From: Litoreibacter ponti
GTDB taxonomy: Bacteria; Pseudomonadota; Alphaproteobacteria; Rhodobacterales; Rhodobacteraceae
Assembly (NCBI RefSeq): GCF_003054285.1
Contig: NZ_QBKS01000003.1
Span: 1 to 64,000 of the forward strand
Length of the DNA stretch: 64,000 nucleotides
Reading direction: 5' to 3'
A program made the position numbers and the translations under genes. The notes beneath the pieces are model-generated. The model saw only the letters and a list, made by a program, of their open reading frames with translations. It searched no databases and was not told where the DNA came from. This document shows positions 44,375-52,965 of the stretch, one piece after another (position 1 is the first letter of the stretch; the number at the start of each line of letters is the position of its first letter).

Positions 44375-44712
44375 TCAGCCTTTTTAGGTGCAAAAGCGTC
44401 GCTGCCCATCTCGATGAGCTTGCCGGTCTCCGCCTGATACTGATCAATCGCTTTCTGGATGAAATCCGCCTGAATATGCTGCAAGTCGGTCACGTTCCGG
44501 CAATGCAGGATTTCGTGCTGGGTTTTCACGTCCTCCTTGATCCGCTCGGCCACGAAGTGGGCCAATTCGGCGCTCATGTCACTGACCGCCTCGATCCAGG
44601 CGGTGCCCACCCCCAGTATGTTGCCAAGCCCGGCCTCCTGTAGCTGGGCGGCCGCGTTGATGGACGCATCTTTGGCCTTTGATGTGTCCGCGCTCGTTGA
44701 CTTCTCTGCCAT
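44371..44712 (-). CDS. Phasin family protein
   Basis: This 113-residue, mostly helical protein (LGVGTAWIEAVSDMSAELAHFVAERIKEDVKTQHEIL) resembles phasins that coat PHA granules. GGAGG precedes its ATG. It is convergent with phaC and divergent from a P-type ATPase; the shared promoter region has an FNR-like box whose minus-strand -10 (TATCAT) is excellent. It probably accumulates with the polymer under low oxygen. Confidence 0.8.
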   Translation of the reverse strand: MAEKSTSADTSKAKDASINAAAQLQEAGLGNILGVGTAWIEAVSDMSAELAHFVAERIKEDVKTQHEILHCRNVTDLQHIQADFIQKAIDQYQAETGKLIEMGSDAFAPKKAD

Positions 44713-44772
44713 CTCTGGTCCTCCGGTGTGTGCTGATATGCGCGGATGATAAATCACGTGACAGGGCTGTCT

Positions 44773-44786
44773 TTGACATGGCTCAA
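44773..44786. promoter_or_regulatory. FixK/FNR-like box between phasin and P-type ATPase genes
   Basis: TTGACATGGCTCAA. The centre is 67 bp from both start codons. -10-like hexamers TATCAT (44751-44746, minus) and TGATAT (44807-44812, plus) stand 31 and 30 bp from the centre. This is one of the best class II arrangements in the window. Confidence 0.6.
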
Positions 44787-44845
44787 TCCCTCGTGCCGCC
44801 AGTCGCTGATATCTGCAGATGAACCCCTCGCGCATAAGGTGCACC

Positions 44846-47437
44846 ATGGCTGACACAAGTCTCCAAACGGGCCTGACGGCCACTGATGTCGCAGCCGCGC
44901 GCCGCACGCATGGCTGGAACGAGCTGCCCAAGGCCAAACAGGCCGGGCCGCTGCGCGTGTTGCTGCGCCAGTTCTCCAGCTTTCTTGTCCTAATCTTAAT
45001 CATCGCCGCCGCCGTGGCGCTTGCCCTTGGCGAACGGATCGATGCGCTGACGATCGGTTTGGTCGTGCTGCTGAACGCAGGCCTCGGGTTCGTTCAGGAA
45101 TGGAAGGCCGAAACCGCACTGAGCGCCCTGCGCGAGATGCTGTCGCCCCAGGCGCTTGTGTTGCGCGACGGGCGCGAACAGGTGATCGCGGCCAGAGACA
45201 TTGTGCCAGGCGACATCCTGATCCTCGCACCGGGCACCAAGATCTCCGCCGATGCCACCCTGCGCCGCGCGGCGGAGCTTTCGGTCGACGAGAGCGTTCT
45301 GACCGGGGAATCCGTGCCGATTGCCAAGGAAGAAGAGATGGAGGTTTTCGCAGGCACCTCCGTCACATCAGGCCGTGCCGAGGCGCAGGTGACGGCGACG
45401 GGTGCGGCGACCGAGTTTGGCAAGATCGCGCATCTCACCGGGTCAGTCGGGACCAAGACAACCAATCTGCAAAACAAGCTGGGTCATCTTGCGCGCCAGC
45501 TCGGGATCGCCGCGCTTCTGGTGGCGGCGGGCGTTGCGGGGCTGGGTATTCTTTTGGGGCGAGATCTGAATGAGATGGTGATGACCGGGCTGTCCCTGTC
45601 GGTCGCCATGGTCCCCGAAGGACTGCCCGCCGTCGTGACAATCACGCTGGCGCTCGGTGCCACCGCGATGGTGCGCCAGAACGCACTGGCCCGGCGGCTG
45701 CAAGCGGTAGAGACGCTGGGCGCCGCGTCGGTGATCTGCACGGACAAGACCGGCACGCTCACCGAGAACAAGATGACGGCGACGCGGATCTGGACCCTTG
45801 ATCGCCAGTATGAGGTGACCGGCACCGGGTACGATCCCGCCGGGCACATCGCGTGGCAGGGCCAGCGGGTGCGGGCTGCAGACGACGCGGTTCTCGGGGC
45901 GGTGCTGAAGACCGGGCTTTATTGTAGCCACGCGCATCTCACGCGCGACGGAGACACGTGGCACATGGTCGGCGCGCCGACCGAAGGGGCGCTGATCACG
46001 CTGGGCTACAAGGGTTGGTGCGACCTGCCAGAGGAGCGCAATCTGCTGGCGGAGCTTCCCTTCAGCAGCGCGCGCAAGCGGATGTCGGTGCTGTATCAAT
46101 CCGAAACCACCGCCGAAATCCTGACCAAAGGTGCCCCGGAGCGGGTGCTGGAGGTCTGCACCCACATCATGACGCAGGACGGCATCCGCCCGCTCACGGA
46201 TACGGAGCGCGGCAGCGTCGAAGACGCCTATACGCAGCTGGCCGAAAAAGGGCTGCGGGTCATGGGGTTTGCGAGCCGCTCCGCGACCGATCACCAGATT
46301 TCAGAGAAAGACATGACCTTTCTCGGGCTGGTCGGGCTCATCGATCCGCCGCGCGCCGAAGTGCGCGATGCGATTGCGATGGCAAGGTCCGCGGGCATCC
46401 GGGTCGTAATGATCACCGGCGACAGCCCGATCACCGCCAAGGCGATCGCCGGGCAGCTTTCGCTGAGTATCACGCAGCAATTGACCGGTGCGGAGCTTGA
46501 TGCGCTGGACGAGGCACAGCTGGAGGCGGTTCTGCAGGGCGACATCCTGTTCGCGCGCACCAAGCCCGAACAGAAGATGCGTATCGTCTCGGCGCTTCAG
46601 GCGCAGGGGCAGATCGTGGCGATGACCGGCGACGGTGTGAACGACGCCCCTGCCCTGAAGCAGGCCGATATCGGTGTGTCCATGGGGATCAGGGGCACGG
46701 ATGTGGCGCGGGATGCGTCCGATCTGGTGCTTCTCGACGACAACTTCGCCACCATCGTGCGCGCCATTGGCGAGGGGCGGCGGCAATTCGCCAATGTGCA
46801 GAAATTCGTGCGCTACCTTTTGTCCTCGAACGCGGGCGAGGTCATCGCGCTGGTGATCAACATCGCCGTTGGCGGCCCGTTGGTCTTTCTGGCCACGCAG
46901 ATCCTCTGGATGAACCTCGTGACCGATGGCGTCACCGCCGTCGCACTGGGGCTGGAGAAATCCGAACCGGACCAGATGCAGGCGCCGCCGCGGGACAAGG
47001 AAACTCCGATCCTCGGGGTAAGCGGGATTGTGACCATCCTGGTGCTGGGCAGCTATACCGGGCTCGCCAGTCTTTGGATCTTTTTCCATCTGATGGATCA
47101 GGGCGTCGAGCTTGCCCGCACCACGGCCTTCACCGCCATGGTCGTCTTCGAGAAGGTCAGCGTCTTCGCGTTCCGGTCGCTGCACCTGACCTGTTGGCGC
47201 ATCGGCTGGTTCAGCAATCCGTTTCTGCTGGGCGCGTTGGTCGTGACGCTTGGCGCGCAGGTGCTGGCGGTCTACTGGCCGCCCTTGCAGGTGTTGCTGC
47301 ATACGGTTCCCATCGGCTTGAATGAATGGATGTTCATCGGTGCCTTTGCGCTGCCGATCCTCGTGGCGCCGGAGGTCCTGAAAGCCCTGCGCCCGGCCCC
47401 GCTACCGCGCGACGTAATAGGCGCCGAGGCTGCCTAG
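44846..47437 (+). CDS. Cation-transporting P-type ATPase, Ca2+ type (P2A-like)
   Basis: This 863-residue pump has TGES at 153-156, phosphorylation site D300 in DKTGTLTENKM, and the hinge TGDGVNDAPAL. The transport-site residues of SERCA-type Ca2+ pumps are present: PEGLP at 257-261, N and E in YLLSSNAGEVI, and N, T and D in NLVTDG. It should export Ca2+ (or Mn2+) from the cytosol. The ATG at 44846 follows AAGG. It overlaps the convergent cation antiporter gene by 36 bp. Confidence 0.88.
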   Translation: MADTSLQTGLTATDVAAARRTHGWNELPKAKQAGPLRVLLRQFSSFLVLILIIAAAVALALGERIDALTIGLVVLLNAGLGFVQEWKAETALSALREMLSPQALVLRDGREQVIAARDIVPGDILILAPGTKISADATLRRAAELSVDESVLTGESVPIAKEEEMEVFAGTSVTSGRAEAQVTATGAATEFGKIAHLTGSVGTKTTNLQNKLGHLARQLGIAALLVAAGVAGLGILLGRDLNEMVMTGLSLSVAMVPEGLPAVVTITLALGATAMVRQNALARRLQAVETLGAASVICTDKTGTLTENKMTATRIWTLDRQYEVTGTGYDPAGHIAWQGQRVRAADDAVLGAVLKTGLYCSHAHLTRDGDTWHMVGAPTEGALITLGYKGWCDLPEERNLLAELPFSSARKRMSVLYQSETTAEILTKGAPERVLEVCTHIMTQDGIRPLTDTERGSVEDAYTQLAEKGLRVMGFASRSATDHQISEKDMTFLGLVGLIDPPRAEVRDAIAMARSAGIRVVMITGDSPITAKAIAGQLSLSITQQLTGAELDALDEAQLEAVLQGDILFARTKPEQKMRIVSALQAQGQIVAMTGDGVNDAPALKQADIGVSMGIRGTDVARDASDLVLLDDNFATIVRAIGEGRRQFANVQKFVRYLLSSNAGEVIALVINIAVGGPLVFLATQILWMNLVTDGVTAVALGLEKSEPDQMQAPPRDKETPILGVSGIVTILVLGSYTGLASLWIFFHLMDQGVELARTTAFTAMVVFEKVSVFAFRSLHLTCWRIGWFSNPFLLGALVVTLGAQVLAVYWPPLQVLLHTVPIGLNEWMFIGAFALPILVAPEVLKALRPAPLPRDVIGAEAA

Positions 47438-48439
47438 GAAGGTCAAGAGGACCAGTATGGAATCCAGCCCGAACTCTCCCAGGCGTGGCTTGCGGCGAAC
47501 GATCAGGCCCGTGAGATAGATCGCCGTCACCGCCAGCCCGAAGGCCAAGGCGAGGCTGACGGTCCGTGATGTATCCTGCAGGATCGGCCCGGCCCGAAAC
47601 AGAATGTCCGCCGGGAAGACGAGCACCAGCATGATCAGATTGCTGCCGAAGATATTGGAGATCGCCATCGTATAGGCCCCGATGCGCACGGCGGCGATGC
47701 TGGTGGTAAGCTCGGGCAAGGAGGTCGCGGCGGCCAGAAGCGTGACGCCGATGAACCCGGTGCCCAACCCCGATTGGTCCGCAATCCGCTGCGCAAACAG
47801 CACCAGCAGCAATCCGAACACCAAAATGGCAAGGCAGGCGGCACCAGCCTGCCAGATCAACGCGGCATTGCCAGAACGGCCGAGCCCTGTGGGCGCGGGA
47901 AAGGCCAGCGGGTCCGGGTCGGGCAGATCGACCGGCACCCAGTCGCTGCTGTCATCGTAGCGGCGCAGCAGCCAGATCGCGCCGCCATAGATCACCGCGA
48001 TGGCTACGCTGCCCAGACCGACGCCCGCCACCACGAAGGTCTCGCCAAGATTGGTGATGATCAGGGTCACCGAGAGCAGCAGCACCAGCAGCGTCGCCTC
48101 CAAAGCGTGGTTGGCCTTGCGGGGGTAGTTCGTGATCGGGCCACGCGACCAGAAATCCGACATCGCCAGAATTGCGGTCTGCAGCGCGATGCCGCCGAAA
48201 AGGTTGTTCAAAACGAGATCGCGCGCTTGCTGCGCGGCGGCGCTGAGCGTCGTGGCCACTTCGGGCAATGACGTCGCCAGAGACAGTAAAAGCAGCCCCA
48301 CCAGGGACTTCGCCAGCTTGTAGCGGTCCGCCAGTGCATCGGCGAGATAGGCCAGCCGCGCCCCTGCGATCCAGACAGAAAGGGCGCAGGCGGCGAAGAC
48401 GATCAGGCTCTGAAAGAGTGTGGTAGAGGGAACGTCCAT
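47402..48439 (-). CDS. Ca2+/cation antiporter (CaCA superfamily)
   Basis: The 345-residue membrane protein has about ten helices and two inverted alpha repeats, LATSLPEVATTLS followed by LNNLFGG and AATSLPELTTSIA followed by SNIFGSN. The SLPE glutamates are the Ca2+-binding residues of Na+/Ca2+ or H+/Ca2+ exchangers. The ATG at 48439 lacks a ribosome site, and promoter geometry places the transcript start at that codon, suggesting a leaderless message. An in-frame GTG two codons upstream is an alternative. Confidence 0.85.
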   Translation of the reverse strand: MDVPSTTLFQSLIVFAACALSVWIAGARLAYLADALADRYKLAKSLVGLLLLSLATSLPEVATTLSAAAQQARDLVLNNLFGGIALQTAILAMSDFWSRGPITNYPRKANHALEATLLVLLLSVTLIITNLGETFVVAGVGLGSVAIAVIYGGAIWLLRRYDDSSDWVPVDLPDPDPLAFPAPTGLGRSGNAALIWQAGAACLAILVFGLLLVLFAQRIADQSGLGTGFIGVTLLAAATSLPELTTSIAAVRIGAYTMAISNIFGSNLIMLVLVFPADILFRAGPILQDTSRTVSLALAFGLAVTAIYLTGLIVRRKPRLGEFGLDSILVLLTFLGSLGAYYVAR

Positions 48440-48472
48440 CGCCACGGCATAGCTGGAATGCGCTTTCGCGCT

Positions 48473-48486
48473 TTGACTTCGCTCAA
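48473..48486. promoter_or_regulatory. FixK/FNR-like box between antiporter and VIT1-like genes
   Basis: TTGACTTCGCTCAA. The centre is exactly 40.5 bp from both ATGs (48439 and 48520). -10-like TATGCC (48451-48446, minus) and TATTTT (48508-48513, plus) each sit 31 bp from the centre, so transcription would begin at the start codons. Confidence 0.6.
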
Positions 48487-48519
48487 TTGGGCCCCGTGCC
48501 CTGCCGCTATTTTCGCGCC

Positions 48520-49236
48520 ATGAGCATTGAACACGGGCACAGCCCAGAAGAGATCACCCGACGCCTGTCGGGCGGCCAGCCCTACAGCCCGCTGAAGGAT
48601 ATGATTTACGGCGGCATTGATGGGGCGGTTACGACCTTTGCCATCGTCGCAGGCGTCGAAGGTGCGGGGCTGTCGCACAGTATTATCGTGGCGCTTGGTC
48701 TGGCCAACATTCTGGCCGATGGGTTTTCTATGGCGGCGAGCAACTATTCCGGCACCAAGGCCGAGCTGGACGACCGCAGGCGCATCATCCAGATCGAGGA
48801 ACGCCACATCGCCACCCATCCTGACGGCGAGCGCGAAGAGCTGCGGCAGATCCTTTCGATGCGCGGCCTGTCCGGCCCTGTGCTGGAGCAGGCGACCGAG
48901 GCGATCGCCCAGAACAAAGACAATTGGATCGGCTTGATGCTGACCGATGAATACGGTCTGACGCGGGACGACCCGAAGCCGCTCCGCGCCGCACTCGCGA
49001 CATTCGCGGCCTTCCTGATGGCGGGCGCGGTGCCTTTGGTGCCTTTTGTCTTCGGATTGCCAAATCCGTTCGCGCTGTCGGTTTATGCCACGCTGCTGAC
49101 CTTCTTTCTGATCGGCGCGGGCAAGAGCCGCTGGTCGCTGGCGAAATGGTGGCGATCCGGCGCGGAGACGCTTTTGATCGGCGGCACGGCGGCGCTTCTG
49201 GCCTACGGCGTCGGGGGCTTGTTCCATCCCGGCTGA
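48520..49236 (+). CDS. VIT1/CCC1 family iron/manganese transporter
   Basis: The 238-residue protein has five predicted helices, with the family pattern DMIYGGIDGAVTTFAIVAGVEGAG in the first and ADGFSMAASNYSGTKAE in the second. A cytoplasmic metal-binding loop lies at about 75-150. Members move Fe2+ or Mn2+ out of the cytosol. The ATG at 48520 has no ribosome site and coincides with the predicted transcript start. Confidence 0.87.
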   Translation: MSIEHGHSPEEITRRLSGGQPYSPLKDMIYGGIDGAVTTFAIVAGVEGAGLSHSIIVALGLANILADGFSMAASNYSGTKAELDDRRRIIQIEERHIATHPDGEREELRQILSMRGLSGPVLEQATEAIAQNKDNWIGLMLTDEYGLTRDDPKPLRAALATFAAFLMAGAVPLVPFVFGLPNPFALSVYATLLTFFLIGAGKSRWSLAKWWRSGAETLLIGGTAALLAYGVGGLFHPG

Positions 49237-49242
49237 GGGTAT

Positions 49243-49256
49243 TTGAGGCAGGTCAA
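49243..49256 (+). promoter_or_regulatory. FixK/FNR-like box upstream of site-2 protease
   Basis: TTGAGGCAGGTCAA has both TTGA and TCAA arms. A -10-like TAAGCT at 49278-49283 is 31 bp from the centre and the start codon is 57 bp away. Confidence 0.5.
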
Positions 49257-49305
49257 TCGCACCCGCGCAGAGGCGGATAAGCTGGGCGCAAAGGTGGATA
49301 CACTC

Positions 49306-50457
49306 ATGTTCGCAAACTCCGTAAAGCTTTTCTCGATCAACGGTTTCGATATAAAGATCGACCCAAGCTGGCTGATCATCGCGGCGCTGGTCACCTGGAG
49401 CTTGTCTCAGCAGTATTTCCCGGACGCGCTGCCCGGCCATTCCGCAAGCGCCTACCTTGCGATGGCAGTGGCGGCGATGCTGGGGCTGTTTGGATCCTTG
49501 CTGCTGCATGAATTGGCGCATTCGGTCGTGGCGCGCTCTCTGGGTGTGCCGATCAAGTCGATCACCCTGTTTTTGTTCGGCGGCGTGGCAGAGCTGGAGG
49601 ATGAGCCGAGCTCCGGCATGACGGAGCTGTGGATCGCCATTGCGGGCCCGCTGATGTCGTTTGTGCTGGCCTTCGGGTTCTGGGCTCTTGCCGATGCGGC
49701 CAGCCTGTTGGGGATCGCGCCCAGTACGGTGTCGGTGCTGTCTTATCTGGCGGTGATCAATCTGGTGCTGGCCGTGTTCAATATGGTTCCCGCCTTCCCG
49801 CTCGACGGGGGTCGCGTGCTGCGGGCGTATCTGTGGCACCGATCCGGCGACGTGCTGGCGGCGACCCGCACGGCGGCGCGCTCTGGCACCGTTGTGGGGT
49901 ATTGCCTGATGGCGCTTGGCGTCGCGTCCTTGTTTCAGGGCGCCGTCGTCTCTGGCCTGTGGCAGGTGATGATCGGTGGTTTCGTCTTGATGGCCGCCCG
50001 GGCGGCCTACGCCGCGCAGCTTGCGAAATCGGTGTTCGAGGGACAAACCGTGGCGGCCTTGATGACCCGCGATCCGATCACGGTCGGGCCGGAGATGACC
50101 CTGTCCAATTTCGTCAACCAGATCATGCTGCGCCATCGGATCAGCTTCGTGCCGGTCATCGAAGGAAAAGTGCTTCTGGGCCATATCGACCAGTCCGTCC
50201 TGTCGGGAATTGACCGTGAAAACTGGGCCAACACCCGCGTCGGCGATGTGTATGTCGGCCTGCAGGACACCGCGATCGTGTCGCCTGAGACCCCGGTGCC
50301 GGATCTTCTGGCCCGGATCGGCGACACCGGCGATCGCAAGTTCATGGTCGTGACGGATCACAGCCTGAAGGGCGTAATCACCTTGTCCGATCTGACCCAT
50401 TGCCTCAACACCAAGGCCGAGGCCCAGGACCTGATCCGGCAGACCGCGGGCCGGTAG
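49306..50457 (+). CDS. Site-2 protease family zinc metalloprotease with CBS domains
   Basis: The 383-residue membrane protease has the zinc motif HELAH (H68, E69, H72) and the third ligand in NMVPAFPLDGGRVL near residue 167, with six helices. Two CBS domains follow from about residue 245 (VAALMTRDPITVGPEM, then VISLSDLTHCL-like end). CBS domains bind adenosine nucleotides, so activity may follow energy charge. The ATG at 49306 follows AGGTGG. It precedes the FixL-like kinase by 79 bp. Confidence 0.87.
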   Translation: MFANSVKLFSINGFDIKIDPSWLIIAALVTWSLSQQYFPDALPGHSASAYLAMAVAAMLGLFGSLLLHELAHSVVARSLGVPIKSITLFLFGGVAELEDEPSSGMTELWIAIAGPLMSFVLAFGFWALADAASLLGIAPSTVSVLSYLAVINLVLAVFNMVPAFPLDGGRVLRAYLWHRSGDVLAATRTAARSGTVVGYCLMALGVASLFQGAVVSGLWQVMIGGFVLMAARAAYAAQLAKSVFEGQTVAALMTRDPITVGPEMTLSNFVNQIMLRHRISFVPVIEGKVLLGHIDQSVLSGIDRENWANTRVGDVYVGLQDTAIVSPETPVPDLLARIGDTGDRKFMVVTDHSLKGVITLSDLTHCLNTKAEAQDLIRQTAGR

Positions 50458-50536
50458 CGGCACCAAGGCACACACCATTTCCGCCTTGCGCCGACGCGGG
50501 GGCATTTGGCAGGGTCAGCCCGGAGGGACATCAGCC

Positions 50537-52087
50537 ATGGTCGATACCGCAACGGACAGCGCCATCCTGCACGCCATCATGGAGGCGGCGGTGGACGCCA
50601 TGATCGTGTCCGATCAGTCGGGCACGATCCTGCGGGCCAATGCCGCCGCCGCGCGCATGTTCCAGTTCGACACCGACGAGATGGTCGGCCAAAGCGTCAA
50701 CATGCTGATGCCCCAGGCGCTGGCCCGGCTGCATGACGGCTTCATGGCCCACCATGTCGAAACCGGCGAGAAGCGGATCATCGGCATCGGGCGCGACGTT
50801 GAAGGCCAGCGCAAGGACGGCTCGATCTTCCCGCTGCACTTGTCGGTCGGGCACTCTCAGGTCGGCGGCACCCGCATCTTTATCGGCATCTTGCACGATC
50901 TGACCAACCGAAAGGCAACCGAGGACGCGTTGGCGCGCTCGCAGCGGCTCGACGCGATCGGCGCGCTGACGGGTGGTATTGCGCATGATTTCAATAACCT
51001 GCTGACGGTGATCGTCGGCAATCTCGAGCTGCTGGAGATGCGCGGCGCTGATGATCGCCAGCTGCCGCTGATCAAGGACGCGCTGGAGACCGCGGAGATG
51101 GGCGCGGACCTGACCACACGGCTGATGGTGTTCGCGCGACAGAGCAACCTCAAGCCGGTGAAGTCCGATCTGCGGGAGCTGTGTTCAAACACGCTCGCCC
51201 TGCTGAAACGGACCATCGGGGCCACATATCACATCAAGACCGACTTCGCGGAGGAGCTTGATCCGGTAATGGTTGATCCCGTGCAGCTTCAGTCCGCACT
51301 GATGAACCTCGCGCTTAATGCGCGCGACGCCATGGGGGCGGGTGGCGAGCTTTTGGTCTCCGTCGCCAATGTGACAATCGACGACACCTATATGGCCCAA
51401 GAGACCGATATCGAGCCCGGCGATTACGTGCGGCTGTCGGTCAGCGACAACGGCGCGGGCATGAACCTCGAGGCGCAGCGCCGCGCGTTCGAGCCGTTCT
51501 TTACGACAAAGGCCGAAAGCGGCGGAACCGGGCTGGGGCTGGCAATGGTGTATGGCTTCGTGCGGCAGTCCGGCGGCCACGTCACCCTTTACAGCGAGCT
51601 GGGCATGGGGACGAGCTTTGGGCTGTATTTCCCGGCGGTCGAGCATGAGCCATCAAGGAATTGGGCGGAGGGCGACGCGAAAGATCGCCCGGCCCCGCCA
51701 ACAGGCAACGGCGAGACGATCCTGATCGTCGAAGACAATGCGCGTGTGCGTAAGCTTTCGCTTGAGCGCATTCGCGATCTGGGCTTTGAGACGCTGGAGG
51801 CGGAGACCGCCGATCAGGCCTATGAGATGCTTCAGAATGGCGTTCAGGTCGATGTGGTGTTCTCTGATCTGGTGATGCCGGGCGCATTGAATGGCTACGA
51901 CCTTGCCACAAAAATCGTGCGGGAGTTTCCGGCGATCAAGGTCTTGCTGACATCGGGTTATGCCAGCGACGTGGTCACCGGCGCGCTGTCCCATGACGTG
52001 CCGTTCGACATTCTGCACAAACCCTACCGTCAGTCCGAGCTGGCGCGGCGGCTTCAGGCGCTCTTGGCCGGGGTGTCGGACGGCTGA
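50537..52087 (+). CDS. FixL-like hybrid sensor histidine kinase (hFixL type)
   Basis: The 516-residue soluble protein has a PAS domain at residues 12-125 that closely follows the FixL heme-PAS, with candidate proximal heme ligand H66 (LARLHDGF) and R86 in IIGIGRDVEG matching the FixL distal arginine. HisKA carries H150 (AHDFNNLL), the HATPase has N257/N261, DNGAG and GTGLGLA, and a C-terminal receiver has D444. No TM is seen. GGAGGG precedes the ATG. It overlaps the convergent response regulator by 34 bp. Heme binding is inferred. Confidence 0.8.
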   Translation: MVDTATDSAILHAIMEAAVDAMIVSDQSGTILRANAAAARMFQFDTDEMVGQSVNMLMPQALARLHDGFMAHHVETGEKRIIGIGRDVEGQRKDGSIFPLHLSVGHSQVGGTRIFIGILHDLTNRKATEDALARSQRLDAIGALTGGIAHDFNNLLTVIVGNLELLEMRGADDRQLPLIKDALETAEMGADLTTRLMVFARQSNLKPVKSDLRELCSNTLALLKRTIGATYHIKTDFAEELDPVMVDPVQLQSALMNLALNARDAMGAGGELLVSVANVTIDDTYMAQETDIEPGDYVRLSVSDNGAGMNLEAQRRAFEPFFTTKAESGGTGLGLAMVYGFVRQSGGHVTLYSELGMGTSFGLYFPAVEHEPSRNWAEGDAKDRPAPPTGNGETILIVEDNARVRKLSLERIRDLGFETLEAETADQAYEMLQNGVQVDVVFSDLVMPGALNGYDLATKIVREFPAIKVLLTSGYASDVVTGALSHDVPFDILHKPYRQSELARRLQALLAGVSDG

Positions 52088-52812
52088 AGGGTTTTGACAT
52101 CACAGGCAAAGGTATAGCCGATCCCGCGCACGGTCTTGATGAGTTTGGGATTTGACGGGTCACGCTCGATCTTTTTGCGCAGGCGGGCCACCTGGTTGTC
52201 GATGGTGCGATCCAGCGGGCTCCATTCCGTGCCGCCGGTCAGATCCATCAGCTGATCGCGCGACAGTGCCCGCTTGGGCCGGTTGAGAAACACGGTCAGC
52301 AACTTGAAATCGCCACTGGTCAGATCACTGATCGTATTGTCGCGGTCGATGAGTTCCAGCTTGTCGGGAAAGGCCGTCAGCCCGTCGAAGCTGAAACAGA
52401 CGCTCCCCTGCCCATCGCCGTCCGTCGCGGCCTCCGGCGCGGCTGCGCCCGATCTGCGCAGCACACTTCGGATGCGGGCGATAACCTCGCGCACATGGAA
52501 GGGCTTAGTGATGTAGTCATCGGCCCCGACCTCCAGCCCGACAACGCGGTCGATCACGTCATCCTTGCCGGTCACCATGATGATCGGCACCTGCGAGACA
52601 CCGCGGACCTGGCGCGCGATATCGACGCCATTATCCGCACCTAGATGCAGATCGAGGGTGATCAGATTGACAGGTTTCTCCTCGACGATCCGCATCACTT
52701 CGGCGGCGCTCTTGGCTTCCAGCACCTGCGCGCCTTCGTCCTCAAGCACATTGCGCAAGAGAGCTCTGATCTTTGGATCGTCCTCGACGACAAGGATCGT
52801 GCGATCTTTCAT
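52054..52812 (-). CDS. OmpR/PhoB-class response regulator (FxkR-like by context)
   Basis: The 252-residue regulator has receiver residues D11-D12, phospho-acceptor D54, T81 and K103, then a winged helix with DRTIDNQVARLRKKIE and GIGYTFACD. General searches might label it KdpE-like. Its position tail-to-tail with a FixL-type hybrid kinase and divergent from a FixK-like gene matches the rhizobial hFixL-FxkR-FixK arrangement, in which FxkR is an OmpR-class activator of fixK. The assignment is by context, not unique sequence motif. Confidence 0.78.
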   Translation of the reverse strand: MKDRTILVVEDDPKIRALLRNVLEDEGAQVLEAKSAAEVMRIVEEKPVNLITLDLHLGADNGVDIARQVRGVSQVPIIMVTGKDDVIDRVVGLEVGADDYITKPFHVREVIARIRSVLRRSGAAAPEAATDGDGQGSVCFSFDGLTAFPDKLELIDRDNTISDLTSGDFKLLTVFLNRPKRALSRDQLMDLTGGTEWSPLDRTIDNQVARLRKKIERDPSNPKLIKTVRGIGYTFACDVKTLQPSDTPAKSA

Positions 52813-52870
52813 CCGGGTCTCATTTCTCGTGCTCGCCCGTCACATTGTGGCCGGCCGGACCGGCCGACGC

Positions 52871-52886
52871 GTTACAAAATGATACA
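52871..52886 (+). promoter_or_regulatory. Candidate PhoB-class direct repeat upstream of fixK-like gene
   Basis: GTTACA-N4-GATACA, a 6-bp direct repeat with 10-bp period as bound by OmpR/PhoB regulators. A -10-like TAATTC at 52906-52911 begins 19 bp after the repeat. It lies between the response regulator and FixK-like genes. Confidence 0.55.
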
Positions 52887-52965
52887 AAAGGACCTGGGAG
52901 CACGGTAATTCAGATTACGCAGCCGGATCAAGGTGACCTCAACTCAAACCGGAGGTCTGCCCAAA

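Noticed and set aside
48403..50505. 700-residue minus-strand open frame
   Set aside because: It lies opposite the VIT1-like and site-2 protease genes, is rich in Arg, His and Gln, and has no recognisable domain.
52054..52812. KdpE assignment for the response regulator
   Set aside because: There are no kdp genes or KdpD-type kinase nearby, and the neighbours are a FixL-like kinase and a FixK-like gene.
52921..52950. Possible FixK box directly upstream of fixK
   Set aside because: There are ATCAA and CTCAA stretches but no TTGA arm at the right spacing; a direct repeat further upstream is the better control element.
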